Below are positions 36,943 to 44,909 of a stretch of 50,303 nucleotides of DNA, one piece after another. Under the pieces are notes generated by a model. The model searched no databases, had not been told where the DNA came from, and was given only the letters and a program-made list of their open reading frames with translations. The stretch comes from a bacterium D16-76 (GTDB taxonomy: Bacteria > Bacillota > Clostridia > Oscillospirales > Acutalibacteraceae): assembly GCA_009917445.1 (NCBI GenBank), contig QZEE01000026.1, forward strand, positions 1 through 50,303, in the 5' to 3' direction. Numbering within the stretch: position 1 is the first letter of the stretch; every line of letters starts with the position of its first letter. Both the position numbers and the translations under genes were made by a program.

Positions 36943-38832
36943 CTATTCCCCTTTCTCCTCGGGTTTTTTCTGCCGGGCGGCCAGCCATATGAGCAGCACG
37001 GAAATATCTGCCGGGCTGACGCCGGAAATGCGGCCCGCCTGGCCGATGTTTTCTGGTTTGATTTTGTTGAGCTTTTCTACGGCTTCTAACCGCAGGCCAC
37101 GCAGGGTGGTGTAGTCTAGGTCTAGAGGCAGGGCTTTGCGCTCCAGGCGGCGCATTTCTTCGATGTCGGCTTTTTGCCTGCGGATATAGCCTTCATACTT
37201 CAAATCGATTTCGACATTTTCCAACACGGCTTCCGGCAAATCCGGGCGGGTGGTGTCTACGGGCTGCAGGTCTTTATAGGTGATCTGCGGCCTGCGCAGC
37301 AGGTCTGCCAGGCGTACCCCGGTATGGATGGGGGATGTTTCACGTGAAACCAGTATACGGTTCAGCTCTTCACTGGGGGCAAGGGTGGTGGAGAGGGCCC
37401 GCTTATATTCGGCTTTCTTCTGCTCTTGCTTTTCGGTGAAGCGCTGCCATCGTTTATCGGAAATCAAACCGATATCGCGGCCAAGGGGGGTTAGGCGTTC
37501 ATCAGCGTTGTCTTGGCGCAATACCAACCTATATTCGGAACGGGAGGTCATCATGCGGTAAGGGTCGTTGGCGCCTTTGGTAATCAGGTCGTCTATAAGG
37601 GTGCCGATGTAAGAACCGGCGCGGTCCAGCACCAGGCGGGGTTTGCCCTGTACCTTGCGGGCGGCGTTTATACCGGCCACGAGCCCTTGGGCGGCTGCTT
37701 CCTCGTAACCGGAGCTGCCATTAAACTGCCCGGCGCCGTAGAGGCCGGGGTGCTCACGGAATTCTAAGGTGGCGTCCAGCTGGAGGGGGTCGCAGCAGTC
37801 GTATTCAATGGCGTAGGCCGTGCGCATGATCTGTACCTTTTCCAGCCCCGGTATGGTACGGTAGAAGGCTTCCTGCACTTCTTCCGGCAAGGAAGAGCTC
37901 ATGCCCTGCAAATACATTTCTTCTGTGTTTAGGCCGCAGGGCTCGATGAAAAGCTGGTGGCGGGGCTTATCAGGGAAGCGCATGACTTTGTCCTCAATGC
38001 TGGGGCAGTAGCGGGGGCCTATCCCTTCGATCATGCCGCCGTAGAGGGGGGAACGCTGGATATTGTCGAGGATGACTTTTTTTGTTTCGTCGTTTGTCCA
38101 GCTGATGTGGCAGACGGCTTTGTTTTCCAGCTGCTCTTCTGTATCGTAGGAAAAGGGGATGATGGGGGTGTCCCCAAGCTGCTCTTCCAGATGGGAGAAA
38201 TCGATGGAAGAACGGAGGACTCGGGCGGGCGTGCCGGTTTTAAAACGGCGCAGGGCGATGCCTAAATCCCGTAGGGAATCTGGCAGGAAAGCAGAGGGGA
38301 ACATGCCGTCTGGGCCGCTTTCGTAAGAGACTTCCCCCACAAAAATCTTGCCCCCTAAAAAAGTGCCGGTACAGATAATGGCTGCCCCGGCCCGGTATAC
38401 GGCCCCCAGGCGGGTCGTTAAAAGCCAGCTTTTCCCGTCTGGGCACAGGGAGACTACTTCCCCTTGTTTGAGCTCCAGGTTTGGGCATTTTTCTAATTTG
38501 TGCTTCATGGTCTGCGCGTACTGGTTCCGGTCGATCTGCGCGCGCAGGGAATGGACGGCCGGCCCTTTCCCCAGGTTCAGCATGCGGCTTTGCAGGGTAC
38601 AGGCATCGGCGGTCTTGCCCATTTCACCGCCCAGCGCGTCGATTTCACGGACCAAGTGCCCTTTTGCCGTCCCCCCAATGCTGGGGTTGCATGGGCAGTT
38701 CCCTACCGCGTCCAGGTTTATGGTGAAGACAATCGTCTGCGCCCCCAGCCTGGCCGCGGCCAGGCCCGCTTCAATACCGGCATGGCCTGCGCCAATGACG
38801 GCTACATCGATAGTCCCGGCATTATATGTCAT
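36943..38832 (-). CDS. mnmG: tRNA uridine-5-carboxymethylaminomethyl synthesis protein MnmG (GidA)
   Basis: FAD-dependent subunit, 629 residues, which with MnmE modifies U34 of several tRNAs. The N-terminal FAD site reads 'VAVIGAGHAGIEAGLAAARL'; 'CNPSIGGTAKGHLVREIDAL' and 'RLTPLGRDIGLI' are further family marks, and the C-terminal helical domain binds MnmE. AAGGAGGG precedes the ATG. The partner mnmE lies across the origin at 45.9 kb, an unusual separation. A parS site is embedded in the reading frame at 37336-37351. Confidence 0.98.
   Translation of the reverse strand: MTYNAGTIDVAVIGAGHAGIEAGLAAARLGAQTIVFTINLDAVGNCPCNPSIGGTAKGHLVREIDALGGEMGKTADACTLQSRMLNLGKGPAVHSLRAQIDRNQYAQTMKHKLEKCPNLELKQGEVVSLCPDGKSWLLTTRLGAVYRAGAAIICTGTFLGGKIFVGEVSYESGPDGMFPSAFLPDSLRDLGIALRRFKTGTPARVLRSSIDFSHLEEQLGDTPIIPFSYDTEEQLENKAVCHISWTNDETKKVILDNIQRSPLYGGMIEGIGPRYCPSIEDKVMRFPDKPRHQLFIEPCGLNTEEMYLQGMSSSLPEEVQEAFYRTIPGLEKVQIMRTAYAIEYDCCDPLQLDATLEFREHPGLYGAGQFNGSSGYEEAAAQGLVAGINAARKVQGKPRLVLDRAGSYIGTLIDDLITKGANDPYRMMTSRSEYRLVLRQDNADERLTPLGRDIGLISDKRWQRFTEKQEQKKAEYKRALSTTLAPSEELNRILVSRETSPIHTGVRLADLLRRPQITYKDLQPVDTTRPDLPEAVLENVEIDLKYEGYIRRQKADIEEMRRLERKALPLDLDYTTLRGLRLEAVEKLNKIKPENIGQAGRISGVSPADISVLLIWLAARQKKPEEKGE
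37336..37351. promoter_or_regulatory. parS site inside mnmG
   Basis: TGTTTCACGTGAAACC matches the parS consensus at 15 of 16 positions. It lies about 3.2 kb from the DnaA-trio. Intragenic parS sites are normal in Firmicutes. Confidence 0.9.
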
Positions 38833-38868
38833 AGGTGCCCTCCTTTATAGAAAGAATGGGGGAGAGGC

Positions 38869-39081
38869 TTACTCCCCGGCTACTTCAAACTTGCGGCCTG
38901 CGTACTCGGCTACGTCACCAGGGCGGAGCTTTTTTCCGCGCATGGTGCATGTCTCGCCATTGACGGCGACTTCGCCGCCTTGTATGACAAACTTGGCCTG
39001 CCCGCCAGTGTCCACCATGCCGGTGAGCTTTAAAAAAGAATCTAGCCGGATAAACTCTGTAGCAATGACGATTTTTTCCAC
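38869..39081 (-). CDS. yaaA: S4-domain RNA-binding protein (YaaA type)
   Basis: Small protein of 70 residues with an S4 RNA-binding fold ('FIRLDSFLKLTGMVDTGGQA', 'VIQGGEVAVNGE', 'GKKLRPGDVAEYAG'). It matches the short gene that sits between dnaN and recF in most Firmicutes. The GTG at 39081 has AGAAAGG nine bases upstream; the upstream ATG at 39090 abuts that site and is unlikely. It keeps its place after dnaN, but recF no longer follows. Its role is not established; a part in ribosome assembly is suspected. Confidence 0.9.
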   Translation of the reverse strand: MEKIVIATEFIRLDSFLKLTGMVDTGGQAKFVIQGGEVAVNGETCTMRGKKLRPGDVAEYAGRKFEVAGE

Positions 39082-39150
39082 AAGAAACATCCTTTCTAAG
39101 TCAATAGTTAAGGTACAAGATGGCTTGGATAAGCCTGGCTTTATGCGTGA

Positions 39151-39181
39151 AGAAAAGCCGCGTGAAAACCTCCACGCGGCG
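39151..39181 (-). terminator. Terminator after dnaN
   Basis: Minus strand GCCGCGTG/CACGCGGC stem with an eight-base loop, then TTTTCTTC. It separates dnaN from the S4 gene, at least in part. Confidence 0.75.
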
Positions 39182-39270
39182 AAAATTTTCACTATACAGT
39201 GAGAAAGGGGAATATGATAGATGGACGGGGGTAGCTGTAAGAACCTCGCCATATATGCGGCGCTGTGCCG

Positions 39271-40374
39271 TCAATCATTTTTCAGGCGCACAGGCAGAAC
39301 CAAAAAGAGGAAGCTTTCCCCTTCTTTGGGCATGACCTTCATGGGGCTCAAAGGGCCGCTGAGCTGTACGCGCACTTCGTCACACTCTGTATTCCGCAGC
39401 GCGTCCAGCAGGTACCGGTTATTAAAGCCGATTTCTACATCGTCCCCCGTTAGGTTTACTTCCAGCTGGTCGCTGGCACGGCCCATGGAGGTCGTGCAGA
39501 GAAGCTTTACTTCATTTTGGGAGAACACACAGCGGATGGGGCTCTTTAGACGGTCTGTAATCAGCAGGGACACGCGCTCTACGCTTTCAATGGCTTCCCG
39601 GGTGCGCATGACCACTTCGGTTTTGCCCTCTGCGGGGATTGCGGCCTTGTAGTTTAGGAACTCGCCTTCTAGCAAGCTGGATATCACTGTATAATTGCCA
39701 GCATTAAACAATATATGGCGGCTGCCGACTGAAATTGCTACGGGTTCATCCGTATCTTTTAAAAGGCGCAGCAGCTCAGAAAGCGTCTTGCCCGGCACCA
39801 CAAAGGAAATATCTTTGTCAAATTCTACGGCTTCCGTCCGTTTGGCAAGGCGGTAGCCGTCTACGGAAACAACATCCAGCCTTCCCCCTTCCAGGCTGAA
39901 GAGGCTGCCTTGGTGGATGGGCTTGGCATCGCTTTCCGCTACGGCAAAGACGGTTTGGCGAATCATGCTTTTTAGGACATTGCCCGGCAGCTGGATGGCT
40001 GTGGCGTCTGTAAGCTTGGGCAGCTCGGGGAATTCCACGGCCGGGATGCCGATAATGGAAAACAGGCTGTAGCCGCTTTCAATGGACGCCATATTCTTTT
40101 CGTCTACAGAAACCGTAATGGAATCGTCCGGTGTCCGGCGCACAATATCTGAAAAGATTTTGGCGCTTAGTACGGCTTTGCCCTCTTCCGCCACTTGGGC
40201 GGGGATGGAAGTGGTGATGCCCAGTTCTAAGTCATAGGCGCATAACTCCAGGGTGTCAGCACTTGCGGAAAGCAAAATGCCTTCCAAAGCCGGGATGGAG
40301 GTTTTTGTGGAGACCGCCCGCTGGATGTTGGAGACAGCCTCTGCGATATGGTTCTTCTGTACGGTGAATTTCAT
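39271..40374 (-). CDS. dnaN: DNA polymerase III subunit beta (sliding clamp)
   Basis: Sliding clamp of 367 residues that holds polymerase III on DNA. The start 'MKFTVQKNHIAEAVSNIQRA' and the three repeated clamp domains are normal ('LELGITTSIPAQVAEEGKAV', 'FNNRYLLDALRNTECDEVRV'), and the C-terminal hydrophobic pocket region ends in 'LFLVLPVRLKN' style. AGAGGG precedes the ATG. The gene lies downstream of oriC and dnaA on the same strand, as usual. Confidence 0.98.
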   Translation of the reverse strand: MKFTVQKNHIAEAVSNIQRAVSTKTSIPALEGILLSASADTLELCAYDLELGITTSIPAQVAEEGKAVLSAKIFSDIVRRTPDDSITVSVDEKNMASIESGYSLFSIIGIPAVEFPELPKLTDATAIQLPGNVLKSMIRQTVFAVAESDAKPIHQGSLFSLEGGRLDVVSVDGYRLAKRTEAVEFDKDISFVVPGKTLSELLRLLKDTDEPVAISVGSRHILFNAGNYTVISSLLEGEFLNYKAAIPAEGKTEVVMRTREAIESVERVSLLITDRLKSPIRCVFSQNEVKLLCTTSMGRASDQLEVNLTGDDVEIGFNNRYLLDALRNTECDEVRVQLSGPLSPMKVMPKEGESFLFLVLPVRLKND

Positions 40375-40473
40375 AATATGTTGCCCTCTTTTTTAGTGTA
40401 GTGTTTTGCCTTGGGTTTGTTTTCAACGGTTGCTGTCTTTTGGAAGAAAGAGGAGGGATAGGATTTTCTTTCC

Positions 40474-40732
40474 TTCCTTTATTGTTAAGATTTAGAAGTA
40501 ATAGTAGGGGCTGTGAAAAAGTTGGGAATGGCAGGTTTTCCCATAAGACCGCGCTTTTGCCATATTTAGGTTTTTAAAATCCCTTGTGGAAAAAATGTAC
40601 AGGCTGTGGGAAGGATGAAAGGGTTTCCACGGGCTGTTGACAAGCTGTTGGGGGAATGTGGTGGAAACTGTGGAAAGAGGCTTCGGTGGGGGGAGCGGGC
40701 TGTGGAAAGTTTTACCGGGCTTTTGTGGAGAG
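40474..40732 (-). other. oriC: oriC: DnaA boxes, GC block, DnaA-trio and AT-rich unwinding element
   Basis: DnaA boxes, all in one orientation, read on the minus strand TTTTTCACA (40520-40512), TTTTCCACA (40593-40585), CTTCCCACA (40613-40605), CTTTCCACA (40677-40669), CTTTCCACA (40709-40701) and CTCTCCACA (40732-40724). Next to the first box come CCCC (40510-40507) and then a run of TAG-like triplets (plus strand TAG AAG TAA TAG TAG, 40493-40507), followed by an AT-rich stretch (40474-40492). This is the order of the basal unwinding system of B. subtilis: box, GC spacer, DnaA-trio, AT-rich DNA on the dnaN side. Confidence 0.92.
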
Positions 40733-40750
40733 ATTCTCTGTCTAATTTGG

Positions 40751-40952
40751 AAGACCTTGGGGCTTGCGCCCCAAACCCCCGCTTACGCTTTTATGGCCTC
40801 TGGCAGCTTGGCTGTCTCGCCTGCCGGCTCGGTCGGTTGCTGGACGCATCCCACTGGGACGCAGCAACCCTTAAGAATCCAGCAGGGGCTTCGTGCCCCT
40901 GCACCCCGCCAAAGGGGCAAAGCCCCTCTGGACTCCCACACTTCGTTTCGCT
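40751..40952 (-). repeat. Long mosaic repeat between dnaA and the DnaA boxes
   Basis: Contains hairpin TTGGGGC/GCCCCAA with AAGACCTT (40751-40774), the 56-base module at 40814-40869 that pairs with 14946-15001, hairpin CAGGGGC/GCCCCTG (40881-40901), and the TCCAG module in reverse (40903-40952). It is the largest assembly of modules in the window and begins almost at the dnaA stop codon. Confidence 0.8.
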
Positions 40953-40956
40953 GTTG

Positions 40957-42264
40957 TTATCGGTCGCGTATATTCTTTATGATGTCTTCTACTGTGTCTT
41001 TCGTATGGGGGTCGCGTTTTAATTTTGCCTCCATCTGCCGCATGGCATATACAATAGTAGAATGGTCCCGGCCCCCAAAGGTTTCACCAATCTCTACCAT
41101 AGACATCTGTGTGATCTCACGCACAATATAAATAGAAACCTGCCGGGCCGTAGAAATGACCGCGTTGCGCTTTTGTGACCGGATATCCTCCGGCGTAACC
41201 AAATACGTGCGCGCTACTTCTTCTATGATTTTGTCTACGGTCACGGGTGTGGGCTGGCTGTTGTTCATAATGTCGCTGATAGCAGACTGGGCCGTGGCTA
41301 CATTGATGGGCTTATTTTCCAGCAGATGGAAAGCGCGCAGCTTTTTGACAGCCCCTTCCAGCTGCCGTACATTGCTTTTTAAACGGTTGGCAATGTACTC
41401 GCTTACATTTTCCGGTATGGAAAAATTCATGGACTGCGCTTTGCGATTGATAATGGAAATGCGCGTTTCAAAATCCGGCGGCTGGATATCGGCGGTCAAG
41501 CCCCACTCAAAACGGGTCTTGAGCCTGTCCTCTAAAGTGGCGATGTCTTTTGGCGGCCGGTCTGAAGTAAGGATGATCTGCTTTTTGGCTTCGTGCAAGG
41601 TGTTGAAGGTATGGAAAAACTCCTCTTGGGTGGAGTTTTTGCCGGCGATGAACTGGACGTCGTCTACCAGCAGCAGGTCGGCGCTACGGTATTTTGCCCG
41701 TAAGGCGGCGGTGGTGCCTTTGGCAATGGCTTCGATGATTTCGTTGGTAAAGTCTTCGCTTTTTACATAGACTACGGAGCGGTCGGGGAAATTGCGCAGG
41801 AATTCTTTGGAAACCGCGGAGAGCAGATGGGTTTTGCCCAGCCCGGAATTGCCGTAGATAAACAGGGGGTTGTACAAAACAGCGGGTTTGGCGGCCACGG
41901 CTTGGCAGGCGGCATGGGCGAACCGGTTGGAAGAGCCCACCACAAAGGTGTCAAAGGTTAGCTCGTAGCTGTCGTCGTCCGGGGCAGGGGCCTCCTTTTT
42001 GGCGGGCGCGGCCTGGGGCACCGTGACAGAAAGGCGGATGGGCGCGCCGAAGACCGTTTCAAAAGCCCGGCCCAGCACATCGGAATAGCCCCGCAGAAGC
42101 GTTTGCATGTGAAATTCGTTGGGGGCCTCGATGGTGGCCACGTTGTTTGTAAAGTCCAGCGAAATGGGCTTTAGGCTGCTGAACCAGGTTTTGTACGCCA
42201 CCCCTGTGATTTGGGATTTGCAGTAGTCACAGATAAGCTCCCATGCTTGTTCAAAAGAATCCAA
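40957..42264 (-). CDS. dnaA: Chromosomal replication initiator protein DnaA
   Basis: AAA+ initiator of 435 residues that binds DnaA boxes and melts oriC. Domain I is at residues 1-85, and a short linker ('QAAPAKKEAPAPDDDSYELT') stands for domain II. Domain III carries Walker A 'IYGNSGLGKTHLL', Walker B 'DLLLVDDVQF' and the initiator-specific region; domain IV carries the DNA-binding signature 'GGRDHSTIVYAMRQME'. The start is a TTG, nine bases after GGAGG; an overlapping ATG is in another frame. The rare start may limit DnaA synthesis. Confidence 0.98.
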   Translation of the reverse strand: MDSFEQAWELICDYCKSQITGVAYKTWFSSLKPISLDFTNNVATIEAPNEFHMQTLLRGYSDVLGRAFETVFGAPIRLSVTVPQAAPAKKEAPAPDDDSYELTFDTFVVGSSNRFAHAACQAVAAKPAVLYNPLFIYGNSGLGKTHLLSAVSKEFLRNFPDRSVVYVKSEDFTNEIIEAIAKGTTAALRAKYRSADLLLVDDVQFIAGKNSTQEEFFHTFNTLHEAKKQIILTSDRPPKDIATLEDRLKTRFEWGLTADIQPPDFETRISIINRKAQSMNFSIPENVSEYIANRLKSNVRQLEGAVKKLRAFHLLENKPINVATAQSAISDIMNNSQPTPVTVDKIIEEVARTYLVTPEDIRSQKRNAVISTARQVSIYIVREITQMSMVEIGETFGGRDHSTIVYAMRQMEAKLKRDPHTKDTVEDIIKNIRDR

Positions 42265-42360
42265 AAGTCATACCCTCCAAATCGTCCTAAATAATATCGC
42301 GCTGACCTTTACCCCAGGCGCGCGGGACAACAAATTTCCTCAAGAATACATATACCATTG

Positions 42361-42389
42361 AGTATAACACATGGACGGGCTTTTTTCAA
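42361..42389 (-). promoter_or_regulatory. Predicted dnaA promoter
   Basis: Minus strand TTGAAA (42389-42384), 17-base spacer, TATACT (42366-42361). The 95-base leader ends in GGAGG. No good DnaA box overlaps the promoter, unlike in many bacteria. Confidence 0.75.
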
Positions 42390-42550
42390 ATTTTTTTGCC
42401 GGTTTGGGGAATATTTTCAACAGCCACAACCTGTAGTGTTTAAAAAGGGGAAAAACCCTAAGCGTGTGCAGATTTTGCGCCGCTACCTGGGAAATTTGGG
42501 AAAGAGAGGGAAAAAAAGCATTTTTCCTGGGGGTGCGGGAAAAAATGGTG

Positions 42551-42580
42551 TTGACATAACGGGCCCTGGTAAGGTATAAT
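42551..42580 (+). promoter_or_regulatory. Predicted promoter of the rpmH-rnpA unit
   Basis: TTGACA (42551-42556), 18-base spacer, TATAAT (42575-42580). Both hexamers are perfect. Confidence 0.9.
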
Positions 42581-42622
42581 GCTAAATTGCAAGGGAAAGC
42601 ATCCCGAAAGGAGGGGTTACCT

Positions 42623-42757
42623 ATGCTGAGGACCTATCAGCCGAAAAAGCTTCACAGGAAGAAGGAGCATGGCTTCCGCAAGAGAATGTCTGACAGAAAC
42701 GGACGCAAGGTACTTGCGCGCCGCAGGGCAAAGGGCAGGGCGCACCTGACCTATTAA
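42623..42757 (+). CDS. rpmH: 50S ribosomal protein L34
   Basis: Full-length L34 of 44 residues ('[20 protein letters not shown]' to 'KGRAHLTY'), part of the large ribosomal subunit. AAAGGAGG lies upstream of the ATG at good spacing. It has a strong promoter directly upstream and is the first gene of the plus-strand origin wing. Confidence 0.98.
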   Translation: MLRTYQPKKLHRKKEHGFRKRMSDRNGRKVLARRRAKGRAHLTY

Positions 42758-42857
42758 AAAATTAAAACAGAGTGGCGCAAAGGGGACGTGCGCTGGCGGC
42801 TGATTTGGCGGCGCACGGCATGTTATGGGCCCATAGCACACTGTGGAAACGCGACCT

Positions 42858-42904
42858 CGCGGTCCGGGCGCGGCTGGCGCCTGGCGGGTTCTTTTGGCAG
42901 AGCC
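42858..42904 (+). repeat. CTGGCGGGTTCTT hairpin repeat between rpmH and rnpA
   Basis: Forty-seven bases matching 49028-49074 in length and plan: hairpin CCGGGCGC/GCGCCTGG then CGGGTTCTT and GGCAGAGCC. The second copy has CCAGGTGC/GCACCTGG, so the arms changed together. Confidence 0.8.
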
Positions 42905-42954
42905 TTAAGCCGGTTCCATGGGCCATGCCCTTGGCAGCCAGAGGCCAAGCGCCC

Positions 42955-42983
42955 TTAAAGGTCACACTAGTGTGGCCTTTCTT
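42955..42983 (+). terminator. Hairpin before rnpA, possible attenuator
   Basis: AAGGTCACACTAGTGTGGCCTT, a near-perfect palindrome followed by TCTTTG. It may partly end transcription after rpmH, giving more L34 than RnpA. Confidence 0.5.
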
Positions 42984-43026
42984 TGTTTGCCGTTTTGCCG
43001 CCGTCCGGAAAGGGGCAGGGGTGTCG

Positions 43027-43380
43027 ATGGGAAAGATCGCCGCGATAACGCGAAACAACGATTTTAGGCGGGCATACAGGAGGGGGAAGAGTTATGTTTC
43101 CCCTCTTTTAGTCACATACGCGCTGAAAAACCGCCTGGGGGGGACACGGGTGGGGATTACCACCAGCAAAAAGGTGGGCAACGCTGTCGTGCGCAGCCGG
43201 GCCCGGCGGGTACTGCGGGAGGCATACCGGGGGCTGGCCCCGGATGTGAAGCCGGGGTATGACCTGATTTTTGTGGCCAGGGGCCGCACGCCGGGGGCTA
43301 AAAGCACCCAGGTGCAAAAGCACATGGAAAGGCAGCTTTTGGCGGCGGGCTTGCTTGCGGATAGGAGTGAAACGCGTTGA
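43027..43380 (+). CDS. rnpA: Ribonuclease P protein component
   Basis: Basic protein of 117 residues that assists the RNase P RNA in 5' tRNA maturation. The ATG at 43027 gives '[20 protein letters not shown]'; an in-frame GTG two codons upstream is possible. The family core is '[20 protein letters not shown]', in which the usual Asn of the RNR motif is Ser. The frame stays open upstream to 42772, which appears to be chance in GC-rich DNA. It overlaps yidD at the stop codon. Confidence 0.96.
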   Translation: MGKIAAITRNNDFRRAYRRGKSYVSPLLVTYALKNRLGGTRVGITTSKKVGNAVVRSRARRVLREAYRGLAPDVKPGYDLIFVARGRTPGAKSTQVQKHMERQLLAAGLLADRSETR

Positions 43381-43613
43381 AGGCCGCTTTGCTGGGCTTG
43401 ATACGTTTTTACCGGAAGCATATTTCCCCTTATAAGGCGCCCAGTTGTAAGTTTATCCCTACCTGTTCCCAATATGGCCTGGAGGCTGTGGAGCGTTTTG
43501 GAGCTTTAAAAGGCGGCGCTTTGACGGTATGGCGCATCTTGCGGTGCAACCCCTGGGGGCGCGGCGGCTATGACCCTGTGCCTGAGAAAAAACAGGCAAA
43601 AAAGAAAAAATAA
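43377..43613 (+). CDS. yidD: Membrane protein insertion efficiency factor YidD
   Basis: A 78-residue protein that aids YidC-dependent membrane insertion. The TTG start overlaps the rnpA stop codon (TTGA) and has AGGAG upstream. The family signature is complete: '[20 protein letters not shown]', '[20 protein letters not shown]', '[17 protein letters not shown]'. The C-terminus is Lys-rich. The gene order rnpA-yidD-yidC is standard. Confidence 0.96.
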   Translation: MKAALLGLIRFYRKHISPYKAPSCKFIPTCSQYGLEAVERFGALKGGALTVWRILRCNPWGRGGYDPVPEKKQAKKKK

Positions 43614-43626
43614 TCCTGGTTATCTG

Positions 43627-43656
43627 TTTACACGGGTCTCCTTTTCATTGTATAAT
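43627..43656 (+). promoter_or_regulatory. Predicted promoter of yidC
   Basis: TTTACA (43627-43632), 18-base spacer, TATAAT (43651-43656), giving a leader of about 130 bases before yidC. The leader is GC-rich and contains several small stems, but no known riboswitch is recognised. Confidence 0.7.
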
Positions 43657-43793
43657 GGAGAAAGACGAAGGCCACGGCAGCGGCGCAACGTGGGTTTGCC
43701 CATAAAGAGCCCCTGGGACGCGGAAAGCGCGGGGGCTATGGGGAAGGACGCCCCGGCTGGCCGGAGGCAAAAAAGAAGGGATCACGTTCACAA

Positions 43794-44864
43794 ATGATGG
43801 CAATATTTAATTTTTTTGGAAGCATACTTGGTTACCTGCTCTGGTTTTTGTACACCATCTTTAAAAATTATGGCGTAGCTATTTTACTTTTCACGATCAT
43901 TTTGAAAATTTTGATGTTCCCTATGAGCGTGAAGCAGCAGCGCAGCATGGCTTCGCAGGCTAAGCTGGCGGAAAAGCAAAGGGAGCTGCAGAAGAAGTAC
44001 GCCAACAACAAACAGAAATATAACGATGAGCTGATGAAGCTCTACGAAAAAGAAGGGGTAAGCCCCAGCAGCGGATGTTTGACTACCCTGCTGCCCTTCC
44101 CGATTATGCTGGGAATTTTTTACTCTGTGGCTTACCCGCTTTCCAATACCCTGCACATTGCCAGCGAAACGGTTGCTTTGGCTACGGATTACATCTCCAA
44201 AATCCCTGGAGTGGTTTCTTTGGGCGGGTATACGGAGCTGGAGATCATCCGGAATTTTGACGTACTGCGGGACAACCTGACTATGCTTACCCAGGCGGAT
44301 GTCAGCAAGATTGAGTTCTTCTCCCAGGGCTTCCGGTTTTTTGGGCTGGACCTTCTTTCTACCCCCCAGGGCAGCGGGTTTGCGTCTATGCTGTGGATCA
44401 TCCCGGCGCTGTCGCTGGTGACAAGCTTTGGGTTCCAGTTCTATACCATGCGGGCAAGCGGCGCGCCCCAGGGGCAGCAGCAGGGTTGTATGAAGGTGAT
44501 GATGTACGCCCTGCCCCTTATGAGCGTGTATTGGTCTTACATTTTCCCCGCGGCTGTGGGCCTTTATTGGGTCATTTCCTCTTTGGCCGGTTTTTTGCAG
44601 ACCCTGATTACCAACAAGTTTTTCAGCATCAACCACATGACGGCTATGTCGGAAGCCCGCCGTGCCGCCGCGCTTATGCAGGAGGAAGCGGGGGTAAGGC
44701 CCCTTTCTGCAGCGGCCCAGAAGCAGGTGGCCGATAAGCTGGCGGCCCAGCCCCAGGTATCGGAGCAGAAGGAAGGGCCAAAGCAGCAGGGCAAGGGCAA
44801 AAAGAAGAAAAAGGCAGGCTCCGGGTCGGGGGATACAACCTCTTATATGGGGAGCAAAAAGTAA
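43794..44864 (+). CDS. yidC: Membrane protein insertase YidC/OxaA/SpoIIIJ
   Basis: Insertase of 356 residues. About five membrane segments are visible, starting with 'GSILGYLLWFLYTIFKNYGV'. The conserved Arg follows the first segment ('MFPMSVKQQRSMASQAK'), and the cytoplasmic coiled hairpin reads 'QRELQKKYANNKQKYNDELM'. There is no lipobox, in contrast to many Bacillus paralogues. The C-terminal tail of about 70 residues is Lys/Gln-rich and probably contacts ribosomes. It is followed by jag, as in most Firmicutes. Confidence 0.96.
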   Translation: MMAIFNFFGSILGYLLWFLYTIFKNYGVAILLFTIILKILMFPMSVKQQRSMASQAKLAEKQRELQKKYANNKQKYNDELMKLYEKEGVSPSSGCLTTLLPFPIMLGIFYSVAYPLSNTLHIASETVALATDYISKIPGVVSLGGYTELEIIRNFDVLRDNLTMLTQADVSKIEFFSQGFRFFGLDLLSTPQGSGFASMLWIIPALSLVTSFGFQFYTMRASGAPQGQQQGCMKVMMYALPLMSVYWSYIFPAAVGLYWVISSLAGFLQTLITNKFFSINHMTAMSEARRAAALMQEEAGVRPLSAAAQKQVADKLAAQPQVSEQKEGPKQQGKGKKKKKAGSGSGDTTSYMGSKK

Positions 44865-44909
44865 GCGTGGATATTGGAAGCATTTAGCCATAAAAAGGAG
44901 TGCTGTAAG

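Larger units (their letters stand above)
40375..40956. other. dnaA-dnaN intergenic region
   Basis: 582 bases. From dnaA towards dnaN it contains mosaic repeats (40751-40952), the DnaA boxes and unwinding element of oriC (40491-40732), and the dnaN leader. No gene is seen. Confidence 0.9.
42265..42622. other. dnaA-rpmH divergent intergenic region
   Basis: 358 bases with the two divergent promoters and little else. TTTTCAACA and similar strings are poor DnaA-box matches. A weak GGAAAAA...TTTTTCC hairpin lies near 42507. Confidence 0.7.

Noticed and set aside
42400-42500. DnaA boxes upstream of dnaA
   Set aside because: The best strings (TTTTCAACA, ATCTGCACA) have two or more mismatches at conserved positions.
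42772-43026. N-terminal extension of rnpA to just after rpmH
   Set aside because: The frame is open, but it crosses a repeat module and a hairpin, and RnpA homologues start near the chosen ATG.
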